Position numbers and translations under genes: made by a program. Below the pieces are notes generated by a model. That model worked only from the letters and a program-made list of their open reading frames with translations, had not been told where the DNA came from and made no database searches. This document shows positions 51,887-62,500 of a stretch of 64,000 nt of DNA, piece by piece. This DNA is from Cytophagales bacterium WSM2-2 (GTDB taxonomy: Bacteria > Bacteroidota > Bacteroidia > Cytophagales > Cyclobacteriaceae): the NCBI GenBank assembly GCA_015472025.1, contig BNHL01000001.1:1054001-1118000 (forward strand). The letters are read 5' to 3'. Numbering within the stretch: the first letter of the stretch is position 1; each line of letters begins with the position of its first letter.

Positions 51887-53707
51887 ATGAGGGGGGCTTT
51901 GGTCATTTTGTTTTTAATGTCCACGACTATTGGCTTTTCTAAAGTCAGTGAGGACAGTCTTGCGATCAGCAGGCTCAATACGAAGGCCTACCGTAGCTAC
52001 TTATCCAATCCCGATTCGGCTATTATTCTTGCAAACCGGGCTATTATATTGTCGGAAAATGGGGGATATAAATTCCAGGCCGCCTACGGTTACTATATTC
52101 TTTCAAAAGCCAATTGGGCGAAGGCCAATTATTTGCTGAGCATCCATTATGGATTCGAGTCGCTCAAGATTTATGAGAACACCAATCATATTTTTCACTG
52201 GGGAGAAAGCAATCTTGCTCTTGCTCGCACTTTTTTAGACATCAAGAATTTCCCGCAGGCCAAAAGCTACATGGATCAGGCCCTGACTCTGGCTAAAAGG
52301 AATAATGACTCCAGGCTCCTTGCTGAAGTCTATCGCGAAAAATCCATTCTTCTGCTCGAGTTGAAGCAGTATGACTCTGCCTTGTGGCTCAGCAATCAGG
52401 CTATAGTGCAGTATGAGCAACGAAAAGATACTCTTGAAGCGAGTATTCTCTACGGAAGGAATGCACGCATTTTTTATGAATTAAAAGACCACAAAAAAAG
52501 CATGGCTTTCGTAAAAAAAGCGCTCTTAATGGATAGTCTTTCCGGCAACAGGAGAGCGCTCGGGATATCTTACTTCATGCTTGGCCAGATCTATTATTCG
52601 ACCAATAAAAAAGATAGCGCATTGATCGCATTGAAAAAAAGCGTCCCGATCAGTAAATCCATCAGGAACCTCTCTACAATGATCAAAACACATCAACTGA
52701 TTGCCAGGATTTATGAGGAGCGGAACCAGATGAAGGATGCCAACAATCAATTGAAGCTCGTCAGCCAGTACAAAGACAGTTTGTATGACATGGAAGAACA
52801 CGGTCAAATCCAGGAAATACTTTCGAAATACGAACTCAAGCAAAAAGAGAAAACCATTCAGTCTCTTGAAGTAGAAAACAAACTGGAAAAGCAACGCAGT
52901 CGCAACACTCAGCTTGCTGTAGTTTTTATCAGCGTTGTTGCGTTCTTGCTGGCTACACTGTCGATCGTCTTCTGGCGAATGCGCCAATGGCAGGTGAAAG
53001 AAGCCAAAACACTTCAGGAAGTCAACCGATTGAAGTCGAAATTGTTTTCAGTGATCAGTCACGACTTGCGGGGGCCAATTGCCAACCTTCAATCGCTGCT
53101 TGACCTGGTTACGAAAGAGTTTATCACTCCGGCAGAGTTTAAAGACATCTCTTTAAAATTGAAGTCAAGACTTAACGTATCTCAAAGCACACTTGAAAAC
53201 CTGTTGAACTGGTCGTTGAGTCAGATGGAAGGCATTCGTACGCAAAAAACAATTTTTAACATTGCCCCGGTGATCACAGAAGTGATGAAGCTTTCAGATG
53301 AAACTGCTTCAAGGAAGCAAATCACGATTGACATTCATACGGAAGGTGACCTGCACGTGAATGCGGATGTCAACCAGGTAAATCTTATTCTACGCAACCT
53401 GCTTCATAATGCAATCAAGTTTTCTTCGCAAAACAGCCGTGTTGCTGTCAAGGTTTCACGAAGCAATCGTCACTGCAGGGTGAGTGTAATCGACAACGGT
53501 CTGGGGATGACAGCTAACGAAATAAGTACTGTTCTCGAATCGAATGAGTATTTCACCAAATCAGGAACTGAACAAGAAAAGGGAACGGGACTTGGATTCC
53601 TGTTGTGCAAAGATTTTATCAAACGAAACGGAGGCGAGGTGTATATAGAAAGTGAGGAAGGCAAAGGCACATCCGTCTCTTTTACGCTGCCAATGGCTAA
53701 CCAGTAA
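51887..53707 (+). CDS. TPR-containing sensor histidine kinase
   Basis: 606 residues. A signal peptide is followed by a periplasmic TPR region (about 25-320) with repeats such as AKSYMDQALTLAKRNNDSRL and KDSALIALKKSVPISKSIRN. A coiled linker leads to one membrane helix (about 342-363), then HisKA with His392 in ISHDLRGPIANLQSLLDLV and an HATPase domain (NLLHNAIKFSSQ, DNGLGM, GTGLGFLLCKDFIKRNGGEV). It should sense a periplasmic protein or peptide through TPRs and autophosphorylate. No response regulator is next to it, so the partner is elsewhere. The 3' end overlaps the convergent CDGSH gene by 11 bp. Confidence 0.9.
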   Translation: MRGALVILFLMSTTIGFSKVSEDSLAISRLNTKAYRSYLSNPDSAIILANRAIILSENGGYKFQAAYGYYILSKANWAKANYLLSIHYGFESLKIYENTNHIFHWGESNLALARTFLDIKNFPQAKSYMDQALTLAKRNNDSRLLAEVYREKSILLLELKQYDSALWLSNQAIVQYEQRKDTLEASILYGRNARIFYELKDHKKSMAFVKKALLMDSLSGNRRALGISYFMLGQIYYSTNKKDSALIALKKSVPISKSIRNLSTMIKTHQLIARIYEERNQMKDANNQLKLVSQYKDSLYDMEEHGQIQEILSKYELKQKEKTIQSLEVENKLEKQRSRNTQLAVVFISVVAFLLATLSIVFWRMRQWQVKEAKTLQEVNRLKSKLFSVISHDLRGPIANLQSLLDLVTKEFITPAEFKDISLKLKSRLNVSQSTLENLLNWSLSQMEGIRTQKTIFNIAPVITEVMKLSDETASRKQITIDIHTEGDLHVNADVNQVNLILRNLLHNAIKFSSQNSRVAVKVSRSNRHCRVSVIDNGLGMTANEISTVLESNEYFTKSGTEQEKGTGLGFLLCKDFIKRNGGEVYIESEEGKGTSVSFTLPMANQ

Positions 53708-54122
53708 ACCCAATCCGTTTGTGACTTCCGTCACAGAAAGGTTTGTTGCCGGAACCTCCACAACGGCAGAAGGCAGTAACGTTATTCTTTTTGGTAATTA
53801 CCCCTTCATTATTTTTTACAATCACATTTCCATAAACCAGCAACGGGCCATTGGGTGTTGTCTCAACAAGAGTCTCTGCTTCCACTTTCACTTCGGTCCC
53901 TTCGTCCTTGTTCATGTAGTAGCTTAAAGCCCCTGATGGGCATTTTTTCACCTGGTCGATAATTTTTTCTGTAGTTGACTTTTCGGGAGTAACCCAGGGA
54001 AGTTCGCGTGGATGAAAAACATCGCCCAGGCCTTTAAAACATAAACCTGAGTGGATGCAGAGGTCTGGTTTCCATACGATGGTGACCTCGCCATTGGTGT
54101 ACTTCTTGGTAATGTTCTTCAT
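53697..54122 (-). CDS. Iron-sulfur protein: mono-cluster ferredoxin-like part fused to CDGSH domain
   Basis: 141 residues. The first part (Cys22, Cys28 and Cys61 in PDLCIHSGLCFKG and VKKCPSGAL) is a Fer4_19-type Fe-S motif. The C-terminal CDGSH domain is exact: Cys119-x-Cys121-x2-Ser-x3-Pro-x-Cys130-Asp-Gly-Ser-His134, binding a 2Fe-2S cluster by three Cys and one His. The pair suggests redox or iron-sulfur transfer in the cytoplasm. Its start overlaps the OsmC gene stop by 4 bp (ATGA), part of a three-gene redox operon. Confidence 0.9.
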   Translation of the reverse strand: MKNITKKYTNGEVTIVWKPDLCIHSGLCFKGLGDVFHPRELPWVTPEKSTTEKIIDQVKKCPSGALSYYMNKDEGTEVKVEAETLVETTPNGPLLVYGNVIVKNNEGVITKKNNVTAFCRCGGSGNKPFCDGSHKRIGFTG

Positions 54123-54499
54123 CGGAGTTCGGTTTTTATTTCAATAGGGTTGGTTAATACCTTGTGTACAGGACATGCGTTGGCAATTTGCAGTAACCTT
54201 CCACGCTGCGTTTCATCCACAGTGCCTTCTATGTAAATATGACGATGAAAAATTGTCGTATTGTCCACTTTCTCGCTGTTTATTTCAACTCTGATTTTCT
54301 CAACGGGCCATTCCTTGCGATCGGCATACATGCGAAGTGTAATTGCAGTACACGAGGCCAGGGCCATCAGGAGATATTCACCAGGACCCGGGCCAACGTC
54401 TTTTCCACCCACCTCTTCCTGTTCATCGGCAAGCAACTGGTGTTCTCCAGTGAGGAGTTCGGTCCTGTATTTTTCTTTTCCGATGATTGCCGTTATCAT
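54119..54499 (-). CDS. OsmC-family peroxide-reactive protein
   Basis: 126 residues. The two catalytic cysteines are Cys50 in MALASCTAITLRMYA and Cys109 in ANACPVHKVL, as in OsmC/Ohr hydroperoxide reductases. The LLADEQEEVGGKDVGPGPGE segment matches the general OsmC-like subfamily rather than Ohr. It should reduce organic hydroperoxides with thiol help. It sits between the nitroreductase (1 bp upstream) and the CDGSH protein (4-bp overlap). Confidence 0.88.
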   Translation of the reverse strand: MITAIIGKEKYRTELLTGEHQLLADEQEEVGGKDVGPGPGEYLLMALASCTAITLRMYADRKEWPVEKIRVEINSEKVDNTTIFHRHIYIEGTVDETQRGRLLQIANACPVHKVLTNPIEIKTELR

Positions 54500-54500
54500 T

Positions 54501-55076
54501 TTAAAATGATTGGTTCATGACAAATTCCTTTTGCGTTTTCCGTAACCGGGGAGAAATCTCCCGGCCTTGCAAATGAAGTGGTAGTTGTTTTGTATCACCA
54601 AGATAACCGACGGCAATGATAACATCCGTATCAAATTCCTCAGGAATATGAAGATTCTGACGGAGGATCTGCTGGTTGAATCCTCCCATCTGATGGGTAT
54701 TCAATCCAAGCTGAGTAGCTTGTAAAGTCAAAAAAGCATTTGCTGCACCGACATCGTATTTAGCAGCCGGATTCAAAGCTCCATTTTTGCTGTGATTTTT
54801 TCGCGAAAGGCTGACCACCAACAGAGGTGCATCTTTCGCCCATATCTTATTGCTTTCGTTGAGGCATTCAAATATCTCTTTCCACAAGCGCTGATCTTTT
54901 GTAGCATAGATATACAGCCAGGGCTGCTCATTGACGCTTGATGGTGCCCAGCGAGCAGCTTCAAAGAGCGACTTTATTTTTTCCTTCTCAACGGGTTTGT
55001 CAGCGTAAGCCCTGCGGCTTCTTCGTGATTTGATTATTTCGAGAATGTCAGATTCGAATTCGGAAGTAGACTCCAT
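54501..55076 (-). CDS. Nitroreductase-family FMN oxidoreductase
   Basis: 191 residues. FMN-binding features: IIKSRRSRRAYADKPVE, AARWAPSSVNEQPWLYI and FLTLQATQLGLNTHQMGGF. Members reduce nitro compounds, quinones or dehalogenate substrates with NAD(P)H; the substrate is unknown. First gene of the nitroreductase-OsmC-CDGSH operon, with the next gene one base downstream. Upstream there is only a short palindrome GAAAATATTTTC near 55163 and no clear promoter box. Confidence 0.88.
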   Translation of the reverse strand: MESTSEFESDILEIIKSRRSRRAYADKPVEKEKIKSLFEAARWAPSSVNEQPWLYIYATKDQRLWKEIFECLNESNKIWAKDAPLLVVSLSRKNHSKNGALNPAAKYDVGAANAFLTLQATQLGLNTHQMGGFNQQILRQNLHIPEEFDTDVIIAVGYLGDTKQLPLHLQGREISPRLRKTQKEFVMNQSF

Positions 55077-55182
55077 ACTCTTGTTAAACTTATTCTCAAG
55101 TTACAACACTTAAAAATAAATTCAGTTCCGGATTGGGGCGGTTTGAATAACAGGTAAGAAGGAAAATATTTTCTTAACGCGC

Positions 55183-56064
55183 CTACATCGGTACGTTGAC
55201 GTGACGCTCGGCATGATAAGACGAACGAACGAGTGGGCCAGCCTCCACGTATTTAAGTCCGCGTTTCATCCCCTCTTCTTTGTACATGGCAAAAGTATCC
55301 GGATGAATAAACTCTGCTACTTCGAGATGCATTTTGGTCGGTTGCAGATATTGGCCCAGGGTCAGGATCATCAAGCCATTGGTGGCAAGGTCATCCATTG
55401 CCTTGAAGACTTCTTCTTTTGTTTCACCCACGCCAAGCATAATTCCGCTTTTCGTGCGCTTGCCTGCTTCGCGAATGCGTTTGATCTGCTCAAGACTGCG
55501 TTCGTATTTTGCCTGTGGCCTTACTATTCTGTAAAGGCGGCCCACGGTTTCCATGTTGTGGCTTACCACTTCCTGTCCACCATCAATCATGCGGTAGAGA
55601 GCCTCCCAGTTTCCCTTGGTGTCGGGAATCAATGTTTCAATGGTGGTGGCGGGGCTAAGTTGTTTGGTTTGCACTACAGTCTGGTACCAGACTTCCGCAC
55701 CGCGGTCTTTCAATTCATCACGATTCACAGAAGTAATCACTGCATGCTTTACTCCCATTTTCTTTATAGCATCCGCAACGCGCTGCGGCTCATCCAGGTC
55801 ATACTCGGTAGGTCTGCCCGTTGCCACTGCACAAAACGTGCAGCTCCGGGTACAAATATTTCCCAGGATCATGAATGTGGCTGTACCTGCCCCCCAGCAC
55901 TCACCCATGTTCGGGCAATTCCCGCTTTCGCAAATGGTGTGAAGCTTATTCTCATCGACCAGCTTACGCACTTTGGCATATTCCGGACCGATGGGGAGTT
56001 TCACGCGAAGCCAATCTGGTTTGCGCTTTTTATATTCAGACGATATGACAGGAAGTTCTATCAT
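55183..56064 (-). CDS. lipA: Lipoyl synthase
   Basis: 293 residues. Both clusters are visible: auxiliary CxxxxCxxxxxC (Cys45, 50, 56 in [12 protein letters not shown]) and radical SAM CxxxCxxC (Cys71, 75, 78 in CTRSCTFC); RSSYHAE at 280-286 supplies the Ser ligand. LipA inserts two sulfurs into octanoyl groups on lipoyl domains, such as GcvH encoded 71 bp upstream on the same strand. The genes are likely cotranscribed. A 293-codon open frame on the opposite strand is a shadow. Confidence 0.97.
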   Translation of the reverse strand: MIELPVISSEYKKRKPDWLRVKLPIGPEYAKVRKLVDENKLHTICESGNCPNMGECWGAGTATFMILGNICTRSCTFCAVATGRPTEYDLDEPQRVADAIKKMGVKHAVITSVNRDELKDRGAEVWYQTVVQTKQLSPATTIETLIPDTKGNWEALYRMIDGGQEVVSHNMETVGRLYRIVRPQAKYERSLEQIKRIREAGKRTKSGIMLGVGETKEEVFKAMDDLATNGLMILTLGQYLQPTKMHLEVAEFIHPDTFAMYKEEGMKRGLKYVEAGPLVRSSYHAERHVNVPM

Positions 56065-56135
56065 TACTATTTAATGGGTTAATCGTTATCGGGTGAACAA
56101 TGGATGAACTCCGCCACCTCTAACTATTAACTGAT

Positions 56136-56516
56136 CTACTTTCCAATAAGTTCTTTGTACTGGGCAGCTGTGAGCAGGCTACCGGTTTCAGAGGCATTTT
56201 TGATGGCAATTTTGATCATCCAACCTGCACCATAAGGATCGCTGTTCACTTTTTCAGGAGCAGACTCCAGCGATTTATTGAATTCAGTGATTTTTCCAGA
56301 AAGAGGCAGGAACAAGTCCGAAACAGTTTTCACGGCTTCCACTGTACCAAATACATCATGCTGATTCAATTCCTGGCCCGCGGTAGATACGTCAACATAA
56401 ACGATGTCACCCAATTCGCCTTGCGCAAATTCGGTGATCCCAACGGTTGCTGTTGAGCCTTCAATCTTTATCCATTCGTGGTCTTTGGTGTACTTGAGTT
56501 CTGCAGGAATATTCAT
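56136..56516 (-). CDS. gcvH: Glycine cleavage system H protein
   Basis: 126 residues. The lipoyl domain is complete; Lys63 in [17 protein letters not shown] is the lipoylated residue. It carries the aminomethyl group between P protein and T protein (gcvT at 1769). It lies 67 bp downstream of sprA and just upstream of lipA, which makes its lipoyl group; the order ruvA-sprA-gcvH is conserved in many Bacteroidota. Confidence 0.97.
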   Translation of the reverse strand: MNIPAELKYTKDHEWIKIEGSTATVGITEFAQGELGDIVYVDVSTAGQELNQHDVFGTVEAVKTVSDLFLPLSGKITEFNKSLESAPEKVNSDPYGAGWMIKIAIKNASETGSLLTAAQYKELIGK

Positions 56517-56583
56517 AGCTGATTATTTTTTTAGAGCACCAAAAATAAGGGTTAATGCTCAATTGTCAATGATGACTTTCCGG

Positions 56584-59500
56584 CTACGGTGCCAGGTTGA
56601 AAATAATCTTGACACCGCCTTTGGTGGTCGTCCGGAGGAATGAATTGGACACCAAGGGCTCGTTGACAGTGCGCTCAACATAAATCTGAACCGTAAGTTT
56701 TTTGTTAGCTACATAACTCACATTTGGTCTTAACTGGAAGTTGATGTTCCCGTTGGTGACCGAACTGCCCTGATCAAGTGTGCGTTGGATCGTTTGGTTA
56801 TTCACTACACCCATGGTCAGGCGGAAGGTCACGTCATTTTTCAAAGTAATCGTTCTTCCCTGATCTTTAAACGGAAGACGCAAGTTGTTCTTGGTATAAC
56901 CCAATTCAAATGACCACTCCTTCCCATTCACTTCATTGATCTGCGCATTTGCCACATTCAATGAAATATCGCGCTTGGTCTTGTAGTTAAATGTAATGCT
57001 GAGTTTATTTTTTGTTTTTAATGTGATCCCGATCAAAGGGGCAAACGTCTCGCTGATCAATACGGTGTTAATTACATAAAGAGGGATCAGCTTGCCGCTT
57101 GTAGTATCACTTACTGACGCGAAAAGGGTGCGGTTGGAGTTATAGTTTTCCACCGAATTATTGATTGACAACTGTGAGATATCGAACCCATTGCTGTTGT
57201 TGTATTGCAGTGAATTGGTGTACGAGCTCACCTGGTAAGATGATGTGTAGGCATGCTGAATACTGATGGATGAAAAAATATCCTTGAACGGTTCAAGTTT
57301 GGTTAGTCCATTGTAGTCGAGGCGCCAGTTTGGAAGCGGAATAGATGGAAAAGGCGACAACCCAACGTTCTCGGCTGACCGGCCCGAATATGCAGCGATG
57401 AAGGCAGGTATCAATACATCCTGCGACTGCCCCTGGTAGGGCATACCGGTGTGTTCTTTGAAACGGTTTTCAAGGATGGTAAGATTTTTTCTGAACTGCT
57501 CGTATACATCTGAATTCAGCGAGCCATTATTTTTAAATGCAGTACCTACCGAAATAAATGAAATCCGATACGATCCGCTTCGTGAAGGGCTCAAGTCCAT
57601 GAAGCCGTTGGCGGTTGTATCGTATTTGAATAACTCCTGGAAGGAAGTGTTCATAGTCTTTTTGGCCGTGAGCTGAATCTTGACATCTGTTGCAGGTTCG
57701 AGATTAGCTGTCAGGCTCAAGTCTTTTGTTTGATTTTGGCTAAAGGCTGTCGTGAGGTTCCCGTTTTTGGTGATCCATCCATTTTGAGCTGAGCGATGAG
57801 CAATCGTGGGGTCCTGGTCACCTAATACAAATCCCAGTCCTGGAGCACGCCACGTTTGATCTAGTCCAAAAAATCTCGGTGACTGCGTGAAGCCGGGCAA
57901 AATAGTACCATCGCTGATTGTATACGTCCAGTTGACGGAGCGCACTGACATCACAATCCGCATAATGAATTTCATCAGTTTTAATTCGGGCGGATGCGGC
58001 AGCGTATCTGCTTTGATCTGCTTGGCCCTTTCTGCCGCATTTTTGGGTTGCGGTTTCGGTGGCGGCTTTGGCGTATTGATGGACTTCAGAAAACCAATCT
58101 TGTTGTATAGCTTCAACATATCCAGTTTACCTGTGTACCCTTGCGTGCGGCTATTCTGAGCCACATTACCCATTTGTAATTTCGGATCAGTTTGAATCGG
58201 TCCCGCTCTCCAATTGTATCCCACACTATACCGGTAGTCGGAGCTAATCCAATTTAGCAACGGAAATTTATCGAAGGGAAGTGCATAGGTGGCGGTAATG
58301 TTCTGTTCAAAATATTTGATACGACCGAAGCTCTTCAGGTTGCGCACTACTGAATCACGATACTGCTGTGCCGAAATAGTTCTACGCAAAGCATTCGAAT
58401 ATCCGCCTCCCGGATCAGTATCAGGTTCATCAATAATGGCGTTGACTGTAGAACTATAATCTACTTTCAACGACTTCGTCAGTTGCCAATTGAAATTGTA
58501 GTACCGGTTAAAAATAAAATACTTCTGATAGTTGGGGGCGCTGTTGGTAGTTGAGGTTGCCGAGTTCCGGTAGGCAATTTTTGAAAATGACCTTTCCAAT
58601 TCCCCGCGCACCGATATACTTGAGGGCATCGGGTTGAAATTGAAATCTTTGATCAATTGAAATTGCTTTGAAGAAACCAGCTTCACACTTTTAAAAGGAG
58701 AAAAGCCTTCAAATTTATTATTGAACTGCCAGGCCACGGCACCCTTCACATTTTTGCGTGTGTTCTCCAGCAAATTGAAATTGGTTTGATTTGCCTCGGT
58801 AAAAGAATAGGTGAACGCGAAATTCTCAATGTCATAAATGTGGCTCTTGGCATCTTTACTCACCTTCGTCTTTCTCACATTCGTAAAGTTCAAACTTCGC
58901 CGGTAGGACCTGTCCTGAATCAATTTCAGATAATTACTCCTGTCAGTGTCATTTGTAAACGACTGCAGTGCAGCTCCGATACGCAAGTCCGGATTGGCGG
59001 GGTCATACTTGGGATCGATGATGATACTTTCATAACTGAAGAACATCGGGATTTTTAAACCGGTATTGCGGGGTAGCAGTTTCTCGAGGTTAAGGTTCAT
59101 CGAGATGTCGAATTGATTGGTATTACTCCGGGCACGGGCAGAAATCTTGGACTGCACATCTCCATATCCAAAACCAATATGACGATATGAACCTGAAACA
59201 GTTCCCAGGTCTGCGAGCTTGGCGCTCATCACAACGTTGGCGGCCCAGCCTGCAGTCTGGTCAAAATCCGTAAGACGCAATTCATCGGCCCAGATGCAAA
59301 CATCAAAGTCACGTCCATCGCTGCTTTTGGGATTACGAACACCGATCATCAGCATTTTCACCTGACTCAAATCTGGTCGGCCCATGATCCTGATACTATG
59401 TTTGCCATCGTCTGCCGACTTTGCCGCACCAAGCGGGTAAGGAACACTCAGAGAAGCACCTTCACGGTCACGCTGAATTTTCAACGAATACAATTTGTCG

Positions 59501-62500
59501 AGGGCCAAATCGATCTGGTTTTGTTCCGGCCAGACTTCGTCAGCGATACGTGTGCCCGGAGGAGTGATCTTCAACGGGATTTCAATTTCGTAGTAGTTCT
59601 GGTCGAAGTCTGTTCCAATCCGCAAAAAGCCTTTCACCTGGTTATCCTTGACCACAGGTCCGTGAGCACTCATGAACATTTTAATTCGACCATAGTTGAA
59701 GAAGTCCATCGACACGTTTTTGTACATCGCACGTGCGTCACCATCGGGCAAAGCTGTTACGCACAACTGACCTGATTGTTCATTAAGCCTGCGCTGCACA
59801 ACCGATGTCACGTCCTTATCGCGCGCCAGCGGTTCAACATAGCCTGGCTTAACTCCATCAGCCTGGGAATTTTCTTCAATATTGACTGTTGATACTGTAA
59901 AGTTGTCGAGGTCGGGTTCAATCACCTGGCCAAGCGCTGACTCCTGAAGGTTACCCGCATACTGCCTCCACCGTTGTCCTACAGTACGGAAATTGGCCAT
60001 ACGCAACACCACCGGTTGTTTAAACCCAGTGAGTATCATCCGGATGAATTTAATTGTTTTGAAGCCGTTGATATTTCCAACCTGGCCGTCAAAATCGCGA
60101 ATCGGAATACGAAAAAGGTACCAAGTCACATTGTTGTCTTGTGCATCTACCGGGGTAATTTGATCGACAATGTATTTCTGGCCGACCGCAAGTCCCGGTT
60201 TAAGATTTACATTGTAAGTATAATAAGACTCTTCATTGTTGAGGTTATTGTCAGCATTCAAGTCTTCATTATCAGGAATGTTTGTGCCGGATGCAGCAAA
60301 TGCCTGTGTCCCGGAAATCACCGGGGAGTTGTTTTCCAAGCCGTTATAATTTTTATAGCGCTGAAGTATCTGCGCCTTTTGAGCGTCATAATCTCCCCCG
60401 AGATAATATTGAAAATCATCTGCCGATGGATCTTTCAATAAATCCTGAGCACTCTGATACGGGGTTACGTTTTTGATGAAATCACTAAACTTACCGCTTG
60501 GATCTGCCTCTTTCACGCTGTTAAGACCATCGTAACCTACATCCTGGTTAGCTCTTGCACCTGATGAATTATCAAACGCGTTGTTGATGTATTGCTTGTT
60601 AGTCACATAACCCCAGGCGCTATTGGTATAGACACCGCTGCTGATGTCGCCATTGATCGGCAATCCATTCTCAAAAGCCTGCAGTTCATCGTGGCCAACG
60701 TCTTCTGACACGTTACCGATATGGAAGACTAATTTTCCACCCGTTGTGTTGTTCGTTGCGCTTGTAGTTCCATCGTCTACGACACCATTCGCGCCTGGAA
60801 TAAATGGATTCAACATCCAGAACTCCAGGTACTCGATGTTGGCAGCATCAAAGTCAACATTCGTCCGAATGGCTGTGGTGATACCTGCCCAGTTGGCCGC
60901 AGGCGCATTTATGGATTTCGTAAATTTTCCTGTTGCAGGGTCAATATCTTTCCAGTTGTAGTTGTAGGGTCCACGCTCGGCAGGATAATACGCCAGGTTT
61001 AATATCGGCTGATAAAAATTTCCAATGTATGTATCGAATGCCGGGAAAATTTCTTTTGGCAATACCGGGCGTGTGTAATGGTTAGTCAGTTTTATATCCG
61101 GAGGCGCATAACTGCTCGTCCCGTTGATATAGAAGATATTATCTATTTGAAACCACGACAACTTTCCCCTCAGGTCTCCTGCCGCCAGATTGTTCTTGGC
61201 TCCATTACTACGATCATATACTGGATCTGTTGGTGTTGCTGCCAGCTTCCACCCCTGTGGTGACATCAAACTGTAGGGAGTAGCTGCATTTTCAAAATCA
61301 TCAACGAAAGATGTCCCCTGTCCTCCGATCTTGTTGGATGTGCCCGGAAGGAGTTGAGCAAACTCAGCATTGATAGCAACCGAGGAAACTTCTTTTGTCT
61401 GTAAAAACGGAAGTGCATCCACCATCTTGGTAAGAATCCTTGAGTTCTTTTTCATATTCAGATCAACACCATACTGAATATTCCGTGCGGGTTCATTGCC
61501 AATCAGGTTGCGTGTAATCAGCGGCCGTTCGTTGTAATACAAAAATGTACCACCAATATTTACATCATCCGAAAGTTTGTAGTCCAGTCGGGTACCCAGC
61601 AGTGAGCGTGTCTGGAAAGAGAAAGAGTCCTGTTGTTCATAAGTAATATCGAGGTCTTTACCGGAGCTGAGAATACCTTCGTTGAGTATCGTCACTTTTC
61701 CGAAGTTGTAATCCACCGTAAAGTCGGTCCCTTCGCGCAATGGAGTACCACCTGAGAAAACTTTCACAGACCCGTGAGTGATGTTAAATGCTGAGATTGG
61801 AATTTCACGGCCCGACCCTGCTTTGAAAGTACCCGAGATGTAGAATTTATTTTTGGTCGTCACCAATGCTGCCTCCGCCTGAGTGGTGTGGTAGAGTGTG
61901 TCATACAGGTATTTATTAATCAGGAATGCCTGCTGGTTCGGATCTGTTTCAAAAGGCGGACTGAATAACGTCCGCAGTGGTTTGTTGAAAGGTTCGAGGT
62001 ACGGAATGATAATCAAACCGGTGGCTGAGTTAATCGTAATCCCTTCCACGTAGTCAAAGTTCCCGTCGGGTTGCGGGTCGTTGTATGGATTTAGTCGGTC
62101 GAGGCCAATCACTTTGATCAGCTGCTGTGCACGAACCGGCGGATCTCCATCTTGTAACTGCGGGTTGTCAATACCTGTACGGTCATCACGATAGATTACT
62201 TTCAACTGGAATCCGTCACGTGAAAGTTGTGACACATTCAAATTGTAAATATTCTTCATCATCAAATTCCAGGTGGGCAAAATTGCACCAGTGCCATCTT
62301 TATTTTTGATTGACTTGGGCCGCAACATTTTCAGGAAGACAACATCGGTCGCTCCCTTGGAAGAATAGTCTTCAGTGAGTTCACCCACCTTGTACACCTG
62401 TCCATTGTAAGTGTATTCAAATGCTACAGCAATGGCTTCGTCATTTTGAAGTTTGCGCTGCAGGGTGATATAGCCGAGTTGCGCATTGAGTGTGTATTCT

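Noticed and set aside
55201-56082. 293-codon open frame antisense to lipA
   Set aside because: lipA on the other strand has all catalytic cysteines; the antisense product has low complexity and no domain.
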